Source: Paralvinella palmiformis
Taxonomy: Eukaryota; Annelida; Polychaeta; Terebellida; Alvinellidae
Assembly (NCBI GenBank): GCA_025642065.1
Contig: JAODUP010000184.1
Span: 250,001 to 314,000, forward strand
DNA: 64,000 nucleotides
Direction of reading: 5' to 3'
The position numbers and the translations under genes were made by a program. Positions 28,701-42,280 of the stretch are shown here, one piece after another. Within the stretch, counting starts at the first letter, position 1. Each line of letters opens with the position of its first letter. A model generated the notes under the pieces. That model saw nothing but the letters and a program-made list of their open reading frames with translations, made no database searches and had not been told where the DNA came from.

Positions 28701-29460
28701 CACATCAGGACATCCCATGTCATATAAAGTGCCTCTCACACTAGTATAGTAGACGACATCATCATCATCATCATCATCCTCATCCATACAACCAGAACCA
28801 TCACCGACTCATCACAACAAGTTACTAGAACCTAATTTCGAAAAGAATTAGTTATTTCACCATTAGATTAGTGTAAGTAATCGAGGTCGAGTTATCTGAT
28901 AGGGCTGCTCCAGATTCATAGCACAGTAGGTTAATTGAACTAGTGAGATTAAACTAATTAATAGCCTCATAAACCTGTGCTCATCTTATTAAATAAATCT
29001 AACTTTCTGAAACCATCAAACATCAGTGGCTGTATCCAAGGTAATCTCATTATTATGCAAACTGTCAGTGGGCGATATGGGGTCGGTACAAAGAATTGAA
29101 GCCGAATGAAAACATGCCGTTTGGATTATTTAGAAGAAAAAAAACCCACGCTTTTATCCATGAAATGCTCCCAAACATCAGCCTTGTTTCGGCATCAGGA
29201 TTTCACAAATCTGCCACCATCGTGCCAGGGACTGATGCAGACACAGACTGACCAGCATCCGGTTGGGGTGTACGGCGATGCACTCGGTGATCTCAGATCT
29301 GCAAAAGAGTCCCACCAGTCGCAGGATGTGTGAAGATGTGAAATCCATCATGGCAACGGTGTCAGGAGCGCACACCAACGAAAACTAAAGGCCCGAAGCA
29401 CAAAAGAAAACGTCAAGCAGAGCGTGTTGGCTGCAGACGTCGGTAATCTGACCCGGCAGC

Positions 29461-30909
29461 TTTATTTTATGAAGCGTGCAGATAGTACATAATGCGTTTC
29501 ACTGACCCGTCAAACAGCTATCCAATCACGTGCCGCCATCTTTTGCTCTACGTCTAAAGGGAAGGGATTATTATCGGGCCGATTAATACTAAGTAAAAAT
29601 ATATAATAATCATTTGTATATTACAAAAATTAACAAAACAACTGGTAACATAGCTACTGGCAAAGAAAACAAACTGGCAATGCATAAATAGCTAGCTAAC
29701 CACAAACTATACTTTACATACCCGAAAAAAGTGGCAACAAAAAAGAGGCTAATTTCAACAGGATAACACGTGTATACATGGTCATATGGTCAACAGGAAA
29801 CCCGTCTTCATGGCGACTGCGATCACCATAGTTACAGTAACCAGGGTAAACAAACTTATACAAATTGGAATGGTAATTGCTCAGTATGAATAATAATGAT
29901 TGGACAGCAGCATGCCAAAAAATATACACATACGCCTAATAATTAATATACGATTAATTTATACACATCAGTATTAACTATTAACTGGAGTATTCAGCAT
30001 GTGCTCTGATCTACGAAGTCTAATTATCATATAAAAGGTCAGCATAGCAAACGAATTGAAAATAAACAAAACATCATTCGGTCGCCTCATCCCGTGTTAT
30101 TCCAGACATATAACTCAGGTAGGTCGCTCACTCACTCACTCACTAATATGCTCACTCAATCAATCAACCAACCATGGGTTTAAAAGAGCCTTACAATAGT
30201 CAGCATGCATGCCAATTTCCCATAGCAAAATGAAATAAAAATGCAGAAGATAATTTTCACAAGACGAAGAAAAAAACTGAAGTTGGAGTTCAGACCAATT
30301 CTAAACGGAACCAGCTCTATTGCGAATCAACAGTAGTTTCACTTCAACGAACACGCAGCTTATACCAATCAAGCAAACATTGGCAAACAGGTCCCTATGT
30401 ACAGCCACAACACATGAAACAGCAAAACACCAATACAGGTCAAAACTACTGATGATGCTAGACATGTATTTTTGGTGGACAGGTTGCTGCTGCTGATGAG
30501 ACATGATTTCCTATGTGTTCTGTGCAGACAACAGCACGGAGAGCTAATGACTGATGCTGCAGTGCGTTCCTCCAGTGCATATGCTGGTGCTGTGGAATCA
30601 GTTGTGAAGCACAAGCTAGCTCGTGAGGGGGGAGCCGGCACTTTCTAAACTTGTGACAATACATCTGTAAGTAAAAAAACAAACAAGGTTTGACAATATC
30701 ATCTTGGAAAGTGGGCTGCAGAAGAGTAGTGATGAATATGTTATGCATAAATTTTTTTTTAATACAAGCGTTATGCTAGCTAACATTTTTTCTAACATTC
30801 AAGCTTAATTCTGCGAAAAGTTGTATTTAAATGATTCATCCGGAGAACAGACAGAATTGAACATGTTGGAGTGTAAAGAAAGAGATAAGAAGCCATTTCA
30901 TGACCTTAC
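29461..30909 (-). promoter_or_regulatory. probable CERT1 3' UTR region with candidate poly(A) signals
   Basis: Beyond the CERT1 stop the minus strand has ATTAAA at 30758-30763 (about 150 bp) and AATAAA at 29461-29466 (about 1.45 kb). Which one is used is not shown by the sequence. Open frames here lack similarity and are treated as noise. The first bases after the stop are a consensus-like splice donor. Confidence 0.4.
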
Positions 30910-33900
30910 CTAAAACATAATAGGCAGGTCACTTGTCTTCTGCTGTACGAAGTTGGTAAAGGTCTTGAGAAATTTCGGCAGTTCTCTCTTTGATATAACT
31001 CTGATGACAGATGCAGGAGCCCAACCTCCGGGATTCACTATAGAAAGGACAGTGGACACGACACATGAGTAATAATATTATTCATATCAAGGTGGATTAT
31101 TGAGAATTGCAATCAATGAGCAGTCACTCAATCTACTCATCCAACAATAGATTTGTGTAAGAAGGTACACATTCGCAAATGTCTATTTACCATGGCTGCT
31201 TGATATACGATATACTAAGCATTGCCTATTTCAACATCCACTCTCCACATTACAGCTACCTACTTTAAATAAACCTACCATTGGCCGAGTACTGTATTTT
31301 ACACTTGACTCTATCCCGGGTGATGTCACTACCCGTTTGCGGCGGCTGTACTATGGTCTGACATATCATTGCTACATTAAACCGGATTCGTACACATCTT
31401 GGTGTCGTCTGAAAACAAAATTAACACATGAGCAACTACAGTAAAACTGCACATCTAGTTCCATTGGTCTCCATGATATGTAGACAGCTGGTTGAGGGAT
31501 ATACAATACTGACCACATGATCAGTTTATTGGCAGATGCAACAGGTAGATTTTAAGATTCGTATTAAAATACTTGATTAACCCATAGATATAATATTGAT
31601 ATACAATATTTAGTAGTGAGTAGTTGCACGTTTTACTGACACATTAGCAAAAGGGTTCGTTTAGTGCTGCCATCTTTTAGCTGCGCTTCTCATGGGCAAG
31701 CAATTTCCCAATCCAGAAACACCAGGATCAATTAGGCCTTGGAACAACCACAACATTATAAGTAACCCACCAGTCAAATGTTTCTGCGGAAGATGCTATG
31801 TGTTAAGTCAAATGAACATAATTTCTTTAAGTTTTCAGCATGAAATGCCTTATGCTAATTGAAGTGACATATAATGATGATGATGATGATATGAAGATGA
31901 TTCTTATTATTACTATTACAACATTTTAAAGTGGAGTACAACAACAAACTGATGACTTACTGGAACATCATGATGTTCGGTTGAATGGTTGATAACGCAC
32001 CAGTAATCAGGACTGTCTTCATTTTCTCCTGGTATGTGTCTTATTGTGGACCAGAATAAGGAATCTCTCTGCGTTGCTGGCCAAACACGTTTATGCACCT
32101 GAAATGAGCATGCAAAATGACGAACACCGGAGCCTCCAAAAGCTGAACGATTAAAACCTGTCCAATTTGAGAAAAGCTGATTCCAAGAAATGGACCCTAA
32201 AATTCGGCAGAACATTCTTGGATCTGGATCTATACTGACCTGGTAGGTAACCAGCGTGTCCTTAGAAAGCCACTCAACGATGGTGCTTGAATCCAGAGTA
32301 CTCTCCCATTCCATTCTGATGGAGGGATCCCAAAAATAGTGGCATAGTTCATGGCCAGTAACACCCTAGATTAACACAACACTAGACATTATTCTCAAGT
32401 AAAAACCAGAAAATTACCAGTTTATTATAGTATCACTATATGTTAACTATACAAAAACCGCATATCAAAATCAGTCATTAAAACAAATATTATTTTAGTA
32501 AAACATAAATATAAGATATTAGGTGAACCTCTGTGGGTCAGAATTTCATGATTTGCAGAAATTTTGCTGTTTTATGGCCACTTTTGTGCACATGGTAGGC
32601 TAGCTAAATGGACCATCTTGATGCAGAAAAGCTCTGCCATTTGCCAAAAACACGTAACTTGGTGTTGGTGGTTAGGATTAGTCATTTTTCCTGTTTTCCC
32701 TGTGCTGTGGGCAGACATGGGGTCAATTCAATTCCAGAATTGGAATTAATGGTCAATTCAAAAATTGGAATAGATTATTTAAAAAAAAAAGAGGAATTGG
32801 AATTGAAGTTTCCTACAAAAGAAAAATTAAATCCACAAATTAATTTGCCGGAGATGGTTCTTGGAGTACCTACTCATGGTAAAAAGTAGTAAGTAAAAAA
32901 AGTCGGTAAAAAACAGAATTAGAACAATAAAATTTAGAATTGGAATTGATAAATTTCAGGTAGAATTGACCAAATGGAATTGTCTGGTTGTGGGTACCCT
33001 ACTTTGTATATGTCTGTTATTTATTTACATACAAGTAATGTAATCTTCATGACGTCTTCCAAGAGACGTAGAAACAGCCAACACGTGGCTGGTGCTCTCG
33101 AGTGTAAGCACAAATCATTATACACCCGGTAGAACACAATCACCAGATTAGGTTAAAAAAATCTATATTTACAATACTATTTTAATGGTTTTTACAATGG
33201 ATGTTCAAGCCTGGCACTGGTCAGGTCCAGAGTGCGCCAACGACAGAGAGGTACAGCTCGTATACTGACCATCGTAGTCCGCATTTTCTATACAAGTATC
33301 TAAAACATCCGTCGACACCTCATGTTATTACCTGTACTGTGTGGACAGCCTTCAGTGGATCAACGACCATGCCATTTTCTTCCACTTCTCGCTTATAAAC
33401 CTTCATCTCGCCATCCTCGGCAATCAACATCCAGGTACTGGCGAAGTCGGCAGCTGTCATGTCAGCGTGCATCATGTGCTCGGCAACAACCTGGTTAATC
33501 TGCAGTGCAGAATAATGATGAAGAAAGGTAAGCTAGTAATTAACGATGACTTGTCGAGATCAGTTCAGTTCGGTTTGTTGAAAGGACGAGCAGAAGAAAA
33601 TAATTAATTTTCCGAGGAAATATAAACTGAAATGTCTATGCCAATGCTAATGTCATCTCTCTCTCTGTCACACACACACACACACACACACACACAGCCA
33701 ACAGTTTTGTTTGAACATTTGTCACATCACCAACTGCCTTATTATTTTATTAAAGAGTTTCGTCAGTTGCTAGATCTGTCTAAGATGGGCAAACATCACG
33801 CTCACCGTGGTATACTGTGGATGTGAGGGTTGTAGTGATGTCACTGGTGGAGGGCCAACCACCTTTTCAGGTTTCGCCACGCTAAACACCTTCTGGTAAA

Positions 33901-36900
33901 AAAACAGACATAAATCAATACCACTGGTGGCACCAGTACAGGTACAAGTAACAAATGAAAATAATACACAGAGCCTTTTGGTTATTAAAGCACAAGTCAT
34001 GCACAGAAAGTTACCTTTTTTTCCTCTTCTCTGTCAAGCTTATCTAAGGTGGCATCTACTGCATCGAAGAATTCCTCTTCATGCATAATACTATGAGGAC
34101 CTTCCTGGAAATATTTACGACACAATTTATTTCCTAGGAACTTCCGCAGAATAATTTAATGCCATTTAAATTTGGGAATCTTTCTTTAAAATTAATCTTC
34201 AGGATCAACTCATGAACAATAGTGTATCAGATAAATTTAAATACATTCAATATTCCTCCAAAACGCATTAAAAAAAATTAGCATTTGTGGTCTTGAGGTT
34301 AAGAAAGTGAAACACAATTTGAAAATGTCTCCCTCCATATTATTATTTAAGTTTATCACAGTACTGCTATGTTCTTTTGCTAGTTATTCTTTAGGAGAAA
34401 ATCCCACATAAAATTGAACACGATTACATCAACACTGGGATACAACAATCTTTCAAATGTACCGGAGACTTACCTCAAAGTCTGGTCCACCTATTATCAC
34501 AGTTTTACGTTTGTCTGCTAACACCAACTTGTAAGCTTCCTTCAACTTCTTATTTTTTTCCACTTCCTGTAAAAGGATAAACCCATATCAGGTGACTAGA
34601 ACGTAGAGGTGCTAACTTTATGCGGTACTAGGAGACTTTATCACATTACAAATATGGCGAACAGAATAAATTACTGGGAAATCACTCAGTTTTTCCCAGA
34701 TTCACCGAGTTTTGTATGACTGGAAAAAATTAATATTTTCAAGCTTTGCCTTGATTTTCACAGTATAACAAACTCAGGAGTTGCAATAACACACACACAC
34801 AGACACACACACACACACACACAAATAATCCAGCATACCTCAAAAATGTTTTGTTGCTAACCAAACAACTTTGCCTGTCCAGTGCTTTTAAAGAAAACAA
34901 CAAAACCAAATATCATGCTACTGTCAGCAGCATTACACAATGAACCATTCCTATGGAACAGTATTATCTTTAAACTGTGAAAAGGTTTTCAAACTTTTCA
35001 TTACTAGAACAGTAAGACAAAAGGAACCCTGTTCACAAGGGATGATTACCATTTTGAGATACACTAAGGTGTCTTCTACCATGTATCCATAAAAAATGTA
35101 TGGTCTGGCTGAACATAATCAGTAATACTGCTGACAGACTAAAACTCGGTAATGCTTTCATCCTATACCCTAGTACTTTAATTTCAGGAGTACCGCTGCA
35201 TAAATTATGGATGACCTGAATAGTTAGGCATGTTCACATAAAGCACAAAACTGACAGTCAGCAAATGGTAAGAGATTCCATGCAAAAATTCCTTTGAGCA
35301 AGAGTCACTGACCTTTTCTAGTCGTTTCTTCCAGGCATCCTCTCTCTGCATCATCAACTCAATGCAGTGTGACAATGTAGCCAGTATTCCTGCTGTTGTA
35401 GCCTTGAAAGTGAATGCTTCACCTTTAAAGTCAATGGCATGGGCGCCATGTTGTTGTAGAATGTTTACTAGAAAAGAGAACGAGACACCAGAACTTGAGC
35501 ACTATCACCTCAGAATATGATGCTGATATGAGGTAAATCTTGCATGTGTATTCTACATAAAACATCAATCAAAAGTAGACATTCCTTAGTACACAGCACT
35601 CTACTTAACTATGCAAATGGATAACTATTTGAGTGACTCTAACATGTCACCATTTTTTTATCTGTACCTTCATTATATCTACATATATTACAAAATCTGG
35701 AGAGATGACTATGTGACTTCTTGTTTTTGTCTAAAGGATGCCAACATACAGTTATTAATATTTAGAAATAACTTCATAGTAATAATGAGAATAAACACAA
35801 TTTAACACCAGTATTTAAACACCTGAACACATCAGATTTACAAACTAACATCAGACCTGCCTATTTAAAAAAACATTCTTTCAATAATCTTACATTGCAC
35901 TCATTGTAAATGTTTTAAATAAAGTGCTCTGAAATGGTTTTCAAAATTTTAGTTAATATAATAGGACAAAATGTTTTTTTATATATTCTGTCATATTAAT
36001 TCCTATAATTTACATAAAAGTAAGTTTAAACATAAGAAATTTTTAAGTTTGTGAAAATTTTTGTGCTACTTGACTCAAGTGGTAAATAAAAGTAATGAGA
36101 AAGAAAAATCCCATAATAGTTTTACTCATCATCATCAGATGATTGATGTTTTACGGCCACTTTTGTGCACATGGTAGGGTAAATCGGCTGAGCGACCTCC
36201 AAAGGTAATGAAGTGAACTCAGAGATGAAACAACCTTCAGATATGCCCACGCTGAGATTTGAACACAGTGGTAGTGATCTGTGGTCCAACACAATACCGC
36301 TAGACCAGTTTCACTCATCAGAGAAATATCACAATTTCATTTCAGAAACTTTTCCTGTAAAAGATTATATGGCAGATAGAACCATAACAAACAGGACAAG
36401 GACAGCCTTAACACCTTCATCCCACTCTATCATGACACCACTAACAACAACAAGAACAACACCTACCAATGTCTTTGTTGTCACGGTCTTCATCCAGATC
36501 CATATAGTTTGGAGTGTTGCTGCTATGTACATGGTTGCTATGACTACTGTGAACCTGTGCTGGATACCCATTCATCAGGTGATGTATTACATGGGGATGT
36601 CCATTCTGGGCATTCTGCTTCTGTATGCTATCCAGATCTTCTGGATCATCAATGTCATCCGATGCCACTAACAAATGAACAGAAAACAAAAAATAATTCT
36701 AAATGACTGTTATGGTTACAATTCTTGCCAAATTATTTCATAAACCATTTCATTAACAAATTCTTTCCAAAAACAAAAATATTTGAAATATGCAAATAAA
36801 CTCAACTCAGCTATTAATAGAATAGACAGTTCTCAAGAACCACTGATATTACAAATACATCTGTGTGTGTTTTGTGTATGCTTAACTTACAGTCATGTAC

Positions 36901-39632
36901 TGTACGCTGCGACACAACTGAGGCACAAGCATCAAAATAACTCTGCAGTGTATCGACCTGTCGGCACAAGATGTCTCTAAACGTCTCCATCTCCGCCAAC
37001 TTCTCACGCAAACCTCGGCCCTTCTGAAGAACAAACAAAACAATAACTGCTTGGGTGAAGCAAATTGGTTTCGGATTAAGCAGAATGTGATGAGGGAGTT
37101 TTCCCTTTCATTATGATTTCCGCTAACTGCCCATCATAACAATGCACTGTTGCAAATTATAACAAGTGTAAATAACCCTATTTATTTATTAAAAAAACTC
37201 CAATCTGATTCAGAAATCAGGCTGCTGGAATACGAAACAGTTACTTGGTCACTTGTAGTTCGATGAATAACAATGCTGACTGATAGATATCACAAGAAGG
37301 ACCTACAGAATGGCTTATCCTTTTGGCGAACAGTGATTATCAACAGGACATAATTATCACATTTTACTTAAGCTGTACAATTTTGGTTCTAACATGTTAT
37401 ATTCCGTTGGTAGACCAAAAAACAACAATCATCATTTTACCTTAAATGAAGAAGCCGAGGCTGTGGAGAGACTCGTTGCTGACGTAATCGACAACATGGA
37501 GCCATGACGACGTAATCCATTTTCACTGGCATAACCAGAATCTGCTTGCTGCGTATACAGAAAACGAACATTGATTATTAAAAATGTTTTCGCCGACATA
37601 TCACACTCATCAATTTGTTTAGGGAGCGTAACCCTGGTCTCATTGGTGGCACAGCTGGCCACAGATCTATATAGCACCTGGATTCAAACCATTACCAAGC
37701 TACGCTTGAAGGGTGTTTCATCTTTCAATTTGCCTTATTACGTTTGGAGATCACTTAACCCAATTAGCCTACCATGCGCAAAAAGTGGCTATAAAATAGC
37801 AACAGTTCCATATCCATCCATCAGTTCTTGCAATTGGTTGCATAATGGGGGGTCTTATGATAAATCATAATGCAGCCATGTAGAGTGACTAGGTATAATA
37901 CAGGTAATGTTGATGTACAACAAGAAGTCAGATGGGGTCAATTTGAATTTTTTCATGTGTTTATTGGTTAACTAAGCAATAAATTAGTAGCTGACTAAAC
38001 CTGTATGATTATTGTATCCTATATTAGTAACCCACTAGATCTAACCACGTTCCCCCCCCCCCCGGAGGATTGTTTGGATACAATAATTGCCACCATAAAC
38101 TATTGAGAAAAACACTTGTCAGAAGCCAGTAAAATTATTGCAACAGGTTACATCAGTTGTGCGCGGCAAATACGTCCAAACACCAGTAGCAAATTGACTC
38201 GGGGGTCTGGAGGATGTTCATGGAGCTAAAACGTGGATAAGACCGAAAGTGCTACACATCAATGCCTTCGTTAGGAAGAGCGGGCCATGGAGTTCGTCAC
38301 CTTTGAAAAAAAAATGCAGACAAAAATATTTAACACGCGTAGAATTCGTAGTTGTATACGGCTGCCAAACAACTCTTGATGGGCACAGCATCGGTTAAGT
38401 ATGAAGATGGCGGTGGGCAGTGTTGATGAAAATAGACCCTCCGAACAGAATGGCCTAAAATTGTTAAAAGGGTCTCGTGTATTATTTCATAGATAGTTAA
38501 CCTAGATTCCGTCTTCTCCCAGTGCCAAAAACCAGGCATAAAGCACCCATAATCCACCATACAAAAACACTCACTGTACTGGATTTGAACTATAACTGAA
38601 TATTACATATCAAAACCCGAAACACACCGAGGCAAAGATGTAAACATGGCACTGCTTTAAGTGTGAGATGACTTTATCCTGGCAAGAGGCTAGACAGGTG
38701 CTGAAATAAACCTATCTCTCATGAGAAACCGCATCACATATTTTCTCACAGAACACCCACAGATAATGAACAGAAACAACATTTTGTGTAGTATTTCATT
38801 AAATATGATCAGGTGGTACGACAATTTATTTATGTGTGTGCGTGCGTGTGTGTGTGTGTGGTAACAGTCTATTTATAGTACCAAGCATCTATGATTTCCT
38901 TTCAGTATCTGCAATGATTCCTCATCTACCATTAATAACCCACATATGTTTCGCTTAACATAAATATAAAGTTGTGTACGATTGAAGCTTTTTCAGATGG
39001 CAATATAATATAATATTAAAACTTATATGATCTTTCCCGGAGTGCACCAATATACGTTAAGCATACAGCAGGATGAAAAAATAAAAGCATGCGTGTAAAT
39101 TAATCTACAGCAAAGAAGGTTAATTCTCTTAATCTGTAGAAATAGACATACAACAGTTATTCTAGAGAACGAATGTGACTCATCATCACAAATGGATTGC
39201 TTAGTGTTGCTCCCCCATGGTCAGTGGAGGGAGGACACAACTGGCCAACTGGTCTTTGGCTGTTTCAGTATATTTTAATCCATTTCCCTTCATTTTCAAT
39301 GCGAAGTAATAATATATGTTATGACAGCAAACAGCATGAATGGTTCCTGCCATTATTGCAGTAGTTTTGGTGTTGTTTTATTAACATTACTCCGGTGGTA
39401 ATTATTATGCATAATCTACCAGCTGCCTTGGCACAGTCTCGCATTTGGACGAATTATACATTATTTGCGATCACAACGAAATTGGACCGATAATCGTGCC
39501 ATCAAGTATCGTCACCTTGTGTAGATCTATCATGTCCATCCATTTCTGCTTCTCCTCAGCATTTCTGGCCCGTAAATACCACAGACAGTCATTGACGCTG
39601 ACATCAAAACGACAATCATCGAACTCGTGTGG
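30910..39632 (-). CDS. CERT1: ceramide transfer protein (CERT/COL4A3BP), 13 exons, N-terminus missing
   Basis: Cytosolic protein that carries ceramide from ER to trans-Golgi. Exons (minus): 39516-39632, 37441-37548, 36891-37023, 36467-36667, 35313-35467, 34474-34566, 34015-34104, 33806-33892, 33332-33499, 32240-32365, 31961-32098, 31279-31408, 30910-31037. All are GT-AG and in frame, giving 557 aa plus stop. Order: second half of the PH domain ([20 protein letters not shown]); serine-rich phosphosite [12 protein letters not shown]; conserved coiled region [20 protein letters not shown]; His/Asn-rich linker; [24 protein letters not shown] motif [10 protein letters not shown] for ER VAP binding; START domain from about 33499 to the end. 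The ceramide-binding residues equal to human E446, Q467, N504 and Y553 are all present (WES, TYQ, INHS, KIQY), as are W473 and W562. The first 70-80 residues of the PH domain are not found in the window, so the gene probably starts further right. Confidence 0.97.
32566..32615 (-). repeat. SINE family A fragment in a CERT1 intron
   Basis: TTTTATGGCCACTTTTGTGC, then ACATGGTAGGCTAGCTAAATGG: the 3' body of family A only, head missing. Confidence 0.6.
32708..32996. repeat. AATTGG-rich dispersed repeat, well-kept copy in a CERT1 intron
   Basis: It starts GCAGACATGGGGTCAATTCA and ends GAATTGACCAAATGGAATTG. Inside, GAATTGGAATTGA-type words occur in both orientations, so the whole element can fold back. 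It shares TGGAATTGAAGTTTCCTAC and CTCATGGTAAAA-AGTAGT blocks with 60117-60455. Confidence 0.7.
33670..33694. repeat. (CA)n microsatellite
   Basis: CA dinucleotides within CERT1 intron sequence between two START-domain exons. Another lies at 34790-34822. Confidence 0.9.
36132..36307 (-). repeat. SINE family A, with target-site duplication, in a CERT1 intron
   Basis: Near full-length minus copy with head at the right. GTTTTACTCATCA (36119-36131) and GTTTCACTCATCA (36308-36320) flank it, 12 of 13 bases equal. It lies about 150 bp from the exon at 36467-36667. Confidence 0.85.
37630..37808 (+). repeat. SINE family A subfamily 2, plus copy in a CERT1 intron
   Basis: It has GGTCTCATTGGTGGCACAGC, a B-box-like GGATTCAAACC, then TGAAGGGTGTTTCATC and GCCTACCATGCGC. 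It shares the ATCTATA-AGCACC middle with the copy at 4582-4757. Confidence 0.65.
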
Positions 39633-40221
39633 CTGCAAAAATAAACGAGATAAAATCGTAACTAAACGGATGATATATTTCTAAATAAATTGCATACGAC
39701 TGTGTATGAATGTACTTTTAAAGATAAATGGTGTATTTGTAAGTAATAACAACAATACTAATGTGTGTGTGTGTGTGTGTGCGTGTACATGCATGCAGAT
39801 GTGCACACAGGCATGTACACACACATGATATCTGTCCAAGATAGGGCAAATTACATTCCACTAAACAAACAGAGCTGTGATTCTTGTGTATTTCACCATG
39901 AAGCCTACTTTATACTGTACAATAACACGTCAGGAGAACTACACTAAAGAAGTGATTTTTTAAATTATCATATTTAGATATTTTATCAAAATTCACACAG
40001 ATCCGACATAGCAGTAATTTCATCTCAACTGACACTTTTACACAGTCACAAATATTCACAAAGTGGAGCCAACCCCATCCAAGCCATTTCGGATTTTAAA
40101 AGCCACCCGAATTCAAACCGATCATCATTTGATCAAAGCAATAAAAGATCAAGACACAGTTCTTTCCAGCATATTTGGCACTGATCAGGGTCAGAAAATT
40201 TCATTAAACACGGTTTGCTTC

Positions 40222-40310
40222 CTTGCTCGTATTTCGAGGAGAATCCCCAGGCTGTCGCTTATCAGCACAGCCTCTACGTTGGAGTGGTTGAGAGGTTCAA
40301 CATGGAGCTA
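40222..40310 (-). repeat. SINE family B 3' fragment
   Basis: It shares GAGAATCCCCAGGCTGTCGC and the GCACAGCCTCTA block with 56995-57050. The head is absent. Confidence 0.65.
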
Positions 40311-40510
40311 CCTGTGTCCTATTATATACTGACAGGTTGACATTACACTCTAGCTAGTTCAATATCCAAACAGAAATATTCCTAATATTCCCACAATCTT
40401 GATCACACAAAGCCAACACCTGTGGCTGTGAGTTATGTATTTCTAGCCCAATTGAAGATTTACAACGATAAGATTAAAATATAACACGGCGGTAATCCAA
40501 ACCACACCAT

Positions 40511-40511
<1 letters not shown>

Positions 40512-40588
<77 letters not shown>
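40512..40588. repeat. compound (CT)n(AT)n microsatellite
   Basis: About 30 bases of CT pass directly into about 48 bases of TA. It can form alternative DNA structures and is likely polymorphic. Confidence 0.95.
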
Positions 40589-40589
<1 letters not shown>

Positions 40590-40650
40590 CCACAATGCAG
40601 CACAGAAATGGGTTAGTTATTTTTGGAAGGTCTATCCGAAACAGAAACAC

Positions 40651-40745
40651 TTCGTGGGCATATCTGAAGGTTGTTTCATCTTTTACTTCGCTTCATTACC
40701 TTTGTAGGTCGCTCGGCCCATTTAGCCTACCATCAATCATCGTAT
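40651..40745 (+). repeat. SINE family A body fragment
   Basis: GTGGGCATATCTGAAGGTTG to TTTAGCCTACCATCAATCATC. The tRNA-like head is replaced by unrelated sequence next to the (AT)n tract. Confidence 0.65.
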
Positions 40746-40794
40746 TTGAAAAGTCGATGGGATTCCGATGGTCCAGTTTCTTAGGCTAAGATTT

Positions 40795-40872
40795 TCGTAA
40801 GTGTGAGTCAAATTCGAACCCATAGCCTGAAGGTTTGGAGTGTGGTGCTCTAACCAGTGCACCACTGATAGC
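40795..40872 (-). repeat. tRNA-like SINE head (family D)
   Basis: On the minus strand GGTGCACTGGTTAGAGCACC is A-box-like, then GGGTTCGAATTTG is B-box-like. Similar heads on the minus strand occur near 46615-46665, 59455-59520 and 60630-60690. Confidence 0.5.
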
Positions 40873-41403
40873 TATGTAGACAGACAGAGGGATAGATAGA
40901 CAGGTATAAAATTGTAAAAATTCTCCAAAACACACACACACACACACAAACAAGACAGACGCACAAACATGGTGACATACATTCTGAAATAATCGGAACT
41001 GCAACCGGTGGTTAAAAAACACCCTCTGAACGTGTGCTACTAATTACAGCCTAAATACAGGCTGAATATTGTTTATTCGGGTAGCACCAATGGCTGGCAC
41101 TGTCCGGGTCCCGTAGGCTAGATCCTTTGAACGGTTGACACACGCCAACGCCAAATAACCCGTATGTATATAGATCGATAGGATTAGAACCCCGCCGGCT
41201 GTGCCACTTTACAGACCCACACAAACCTACACACAGGTAAACAGGTACAAGCGGACTGCCATTCACGGTTGACAAAAACCGAGTAATCATTAGAAACAGA
41301 GCTCAGTTCAGGTTATCTATGTTTATGTGATGTCAGCCAGAGGATGCCTTACTGTCAGTGACACACCAGCTTGAATCAATATCTACACAAACCCCCCATA
41401 CAA

Positions 41404-41404
<1 letters not shown>

Positions 41405-41449
<45 letters not shown>
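41405..41449. repeat. (TG)n(TA)n microsatellite
   Basis: Ten bases of TG, then about 35 of TA. A second TA tract lies at 41599-41626. Confidence 0.9.
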
Positions 41450-41453
<4 letters not shown>

Positions 41454-41594
41454 GGTGTTACTGCTGCGTCACCAAATTACAACATGTTTTATATTCAAGC
41501 ATTAGCCAGTGTTTTATTTATCCTCGGAGAAGAGTATCCATACACTGTAACCAAACAAATATTCTCGTGAAATTTAATGATGGGTCAATATCTG

Positions 41595-41629
<35 letters not shown>

Positions 41630-42242
41630 TTTACAGTAGCTTATATTATAGCTACTTCCTTCTACTACTACTACTACCACCACCACTATCATTTGCATTA
41701 CCACTACCTAACCATCAATATCGTCAACTAACAAAAGATCAGGTACACAGAAAAAACAGCCAATTCGGACAGGTAATTGATGGCTGGCCAGTCCAACAAT
41801 CCAGGCAACAAGTTACCTACCCACTCGGCCAGCCAGCCAGCCAGCCAGCCAATTAGCCACGACCAGCCAACTAACCATCAGCCGGATCGTCGTCCAACCA
41901 GCCAACATCGAGCAGGCACCGAAGTCAGGGATACGCCATCCGGGTCAAACGACTAAATACCCATTATCCCACGAAGCCCACAATAACCGTACCGGGCAGC
42001 AGTGGTCTGTGTCACCGACCACGACAACGGCTAGTCGTTACCAAAGTCGGTCTTCTACCATAATTACTGTATATCATCCACGATATCATGGCATTATCTC
42101 ACATGAGACGTAGTTAGCGGGCAGATGAGATCGTATGGTGGCCAGCAATTATAACATGCTGAGAGAAGCCGACATCATATTGATCGTGACGGTATATCAT
42201 CGTCATCATCATCACTTGGTCGGATGCAGCTGGGCTGTTTTA

Positions 42243-42280
<38 letters not shown>

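Larger units (their letters stand above)
23396..29460. other. intergenic, no gene recognised
   Basis: Homopolymer C runs (about 23904-23918), polyG runs (26831, 26991) and a CA tract (28612-28635) occur. A tRNA-like head lies at 25425-25505 (B-box-like GGTCGAGATCC). The part at 26650-28100 is visibly richer in CG pairs than its surroundings. An open frame at 29178-29378 (minus) has fair codon use but no similarity I recognise. Confidence 0.45.

Noticed and set aside
29178..29378. Minus-strand exon candidate with reasonable codon use (contains ITECIAVHPNRMLVSLCLHQ)
   Set aside because: No family recognised, no clear acceptor/donor pair, and nothing neighbouring in frame. A tBLASTn search would decide.
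30301..30798. Cluster of overlapping minus-strand open frames after the CERT1 stop
   Set aside because: The position fits a 3' UTR; no frame shows conserved motifs.
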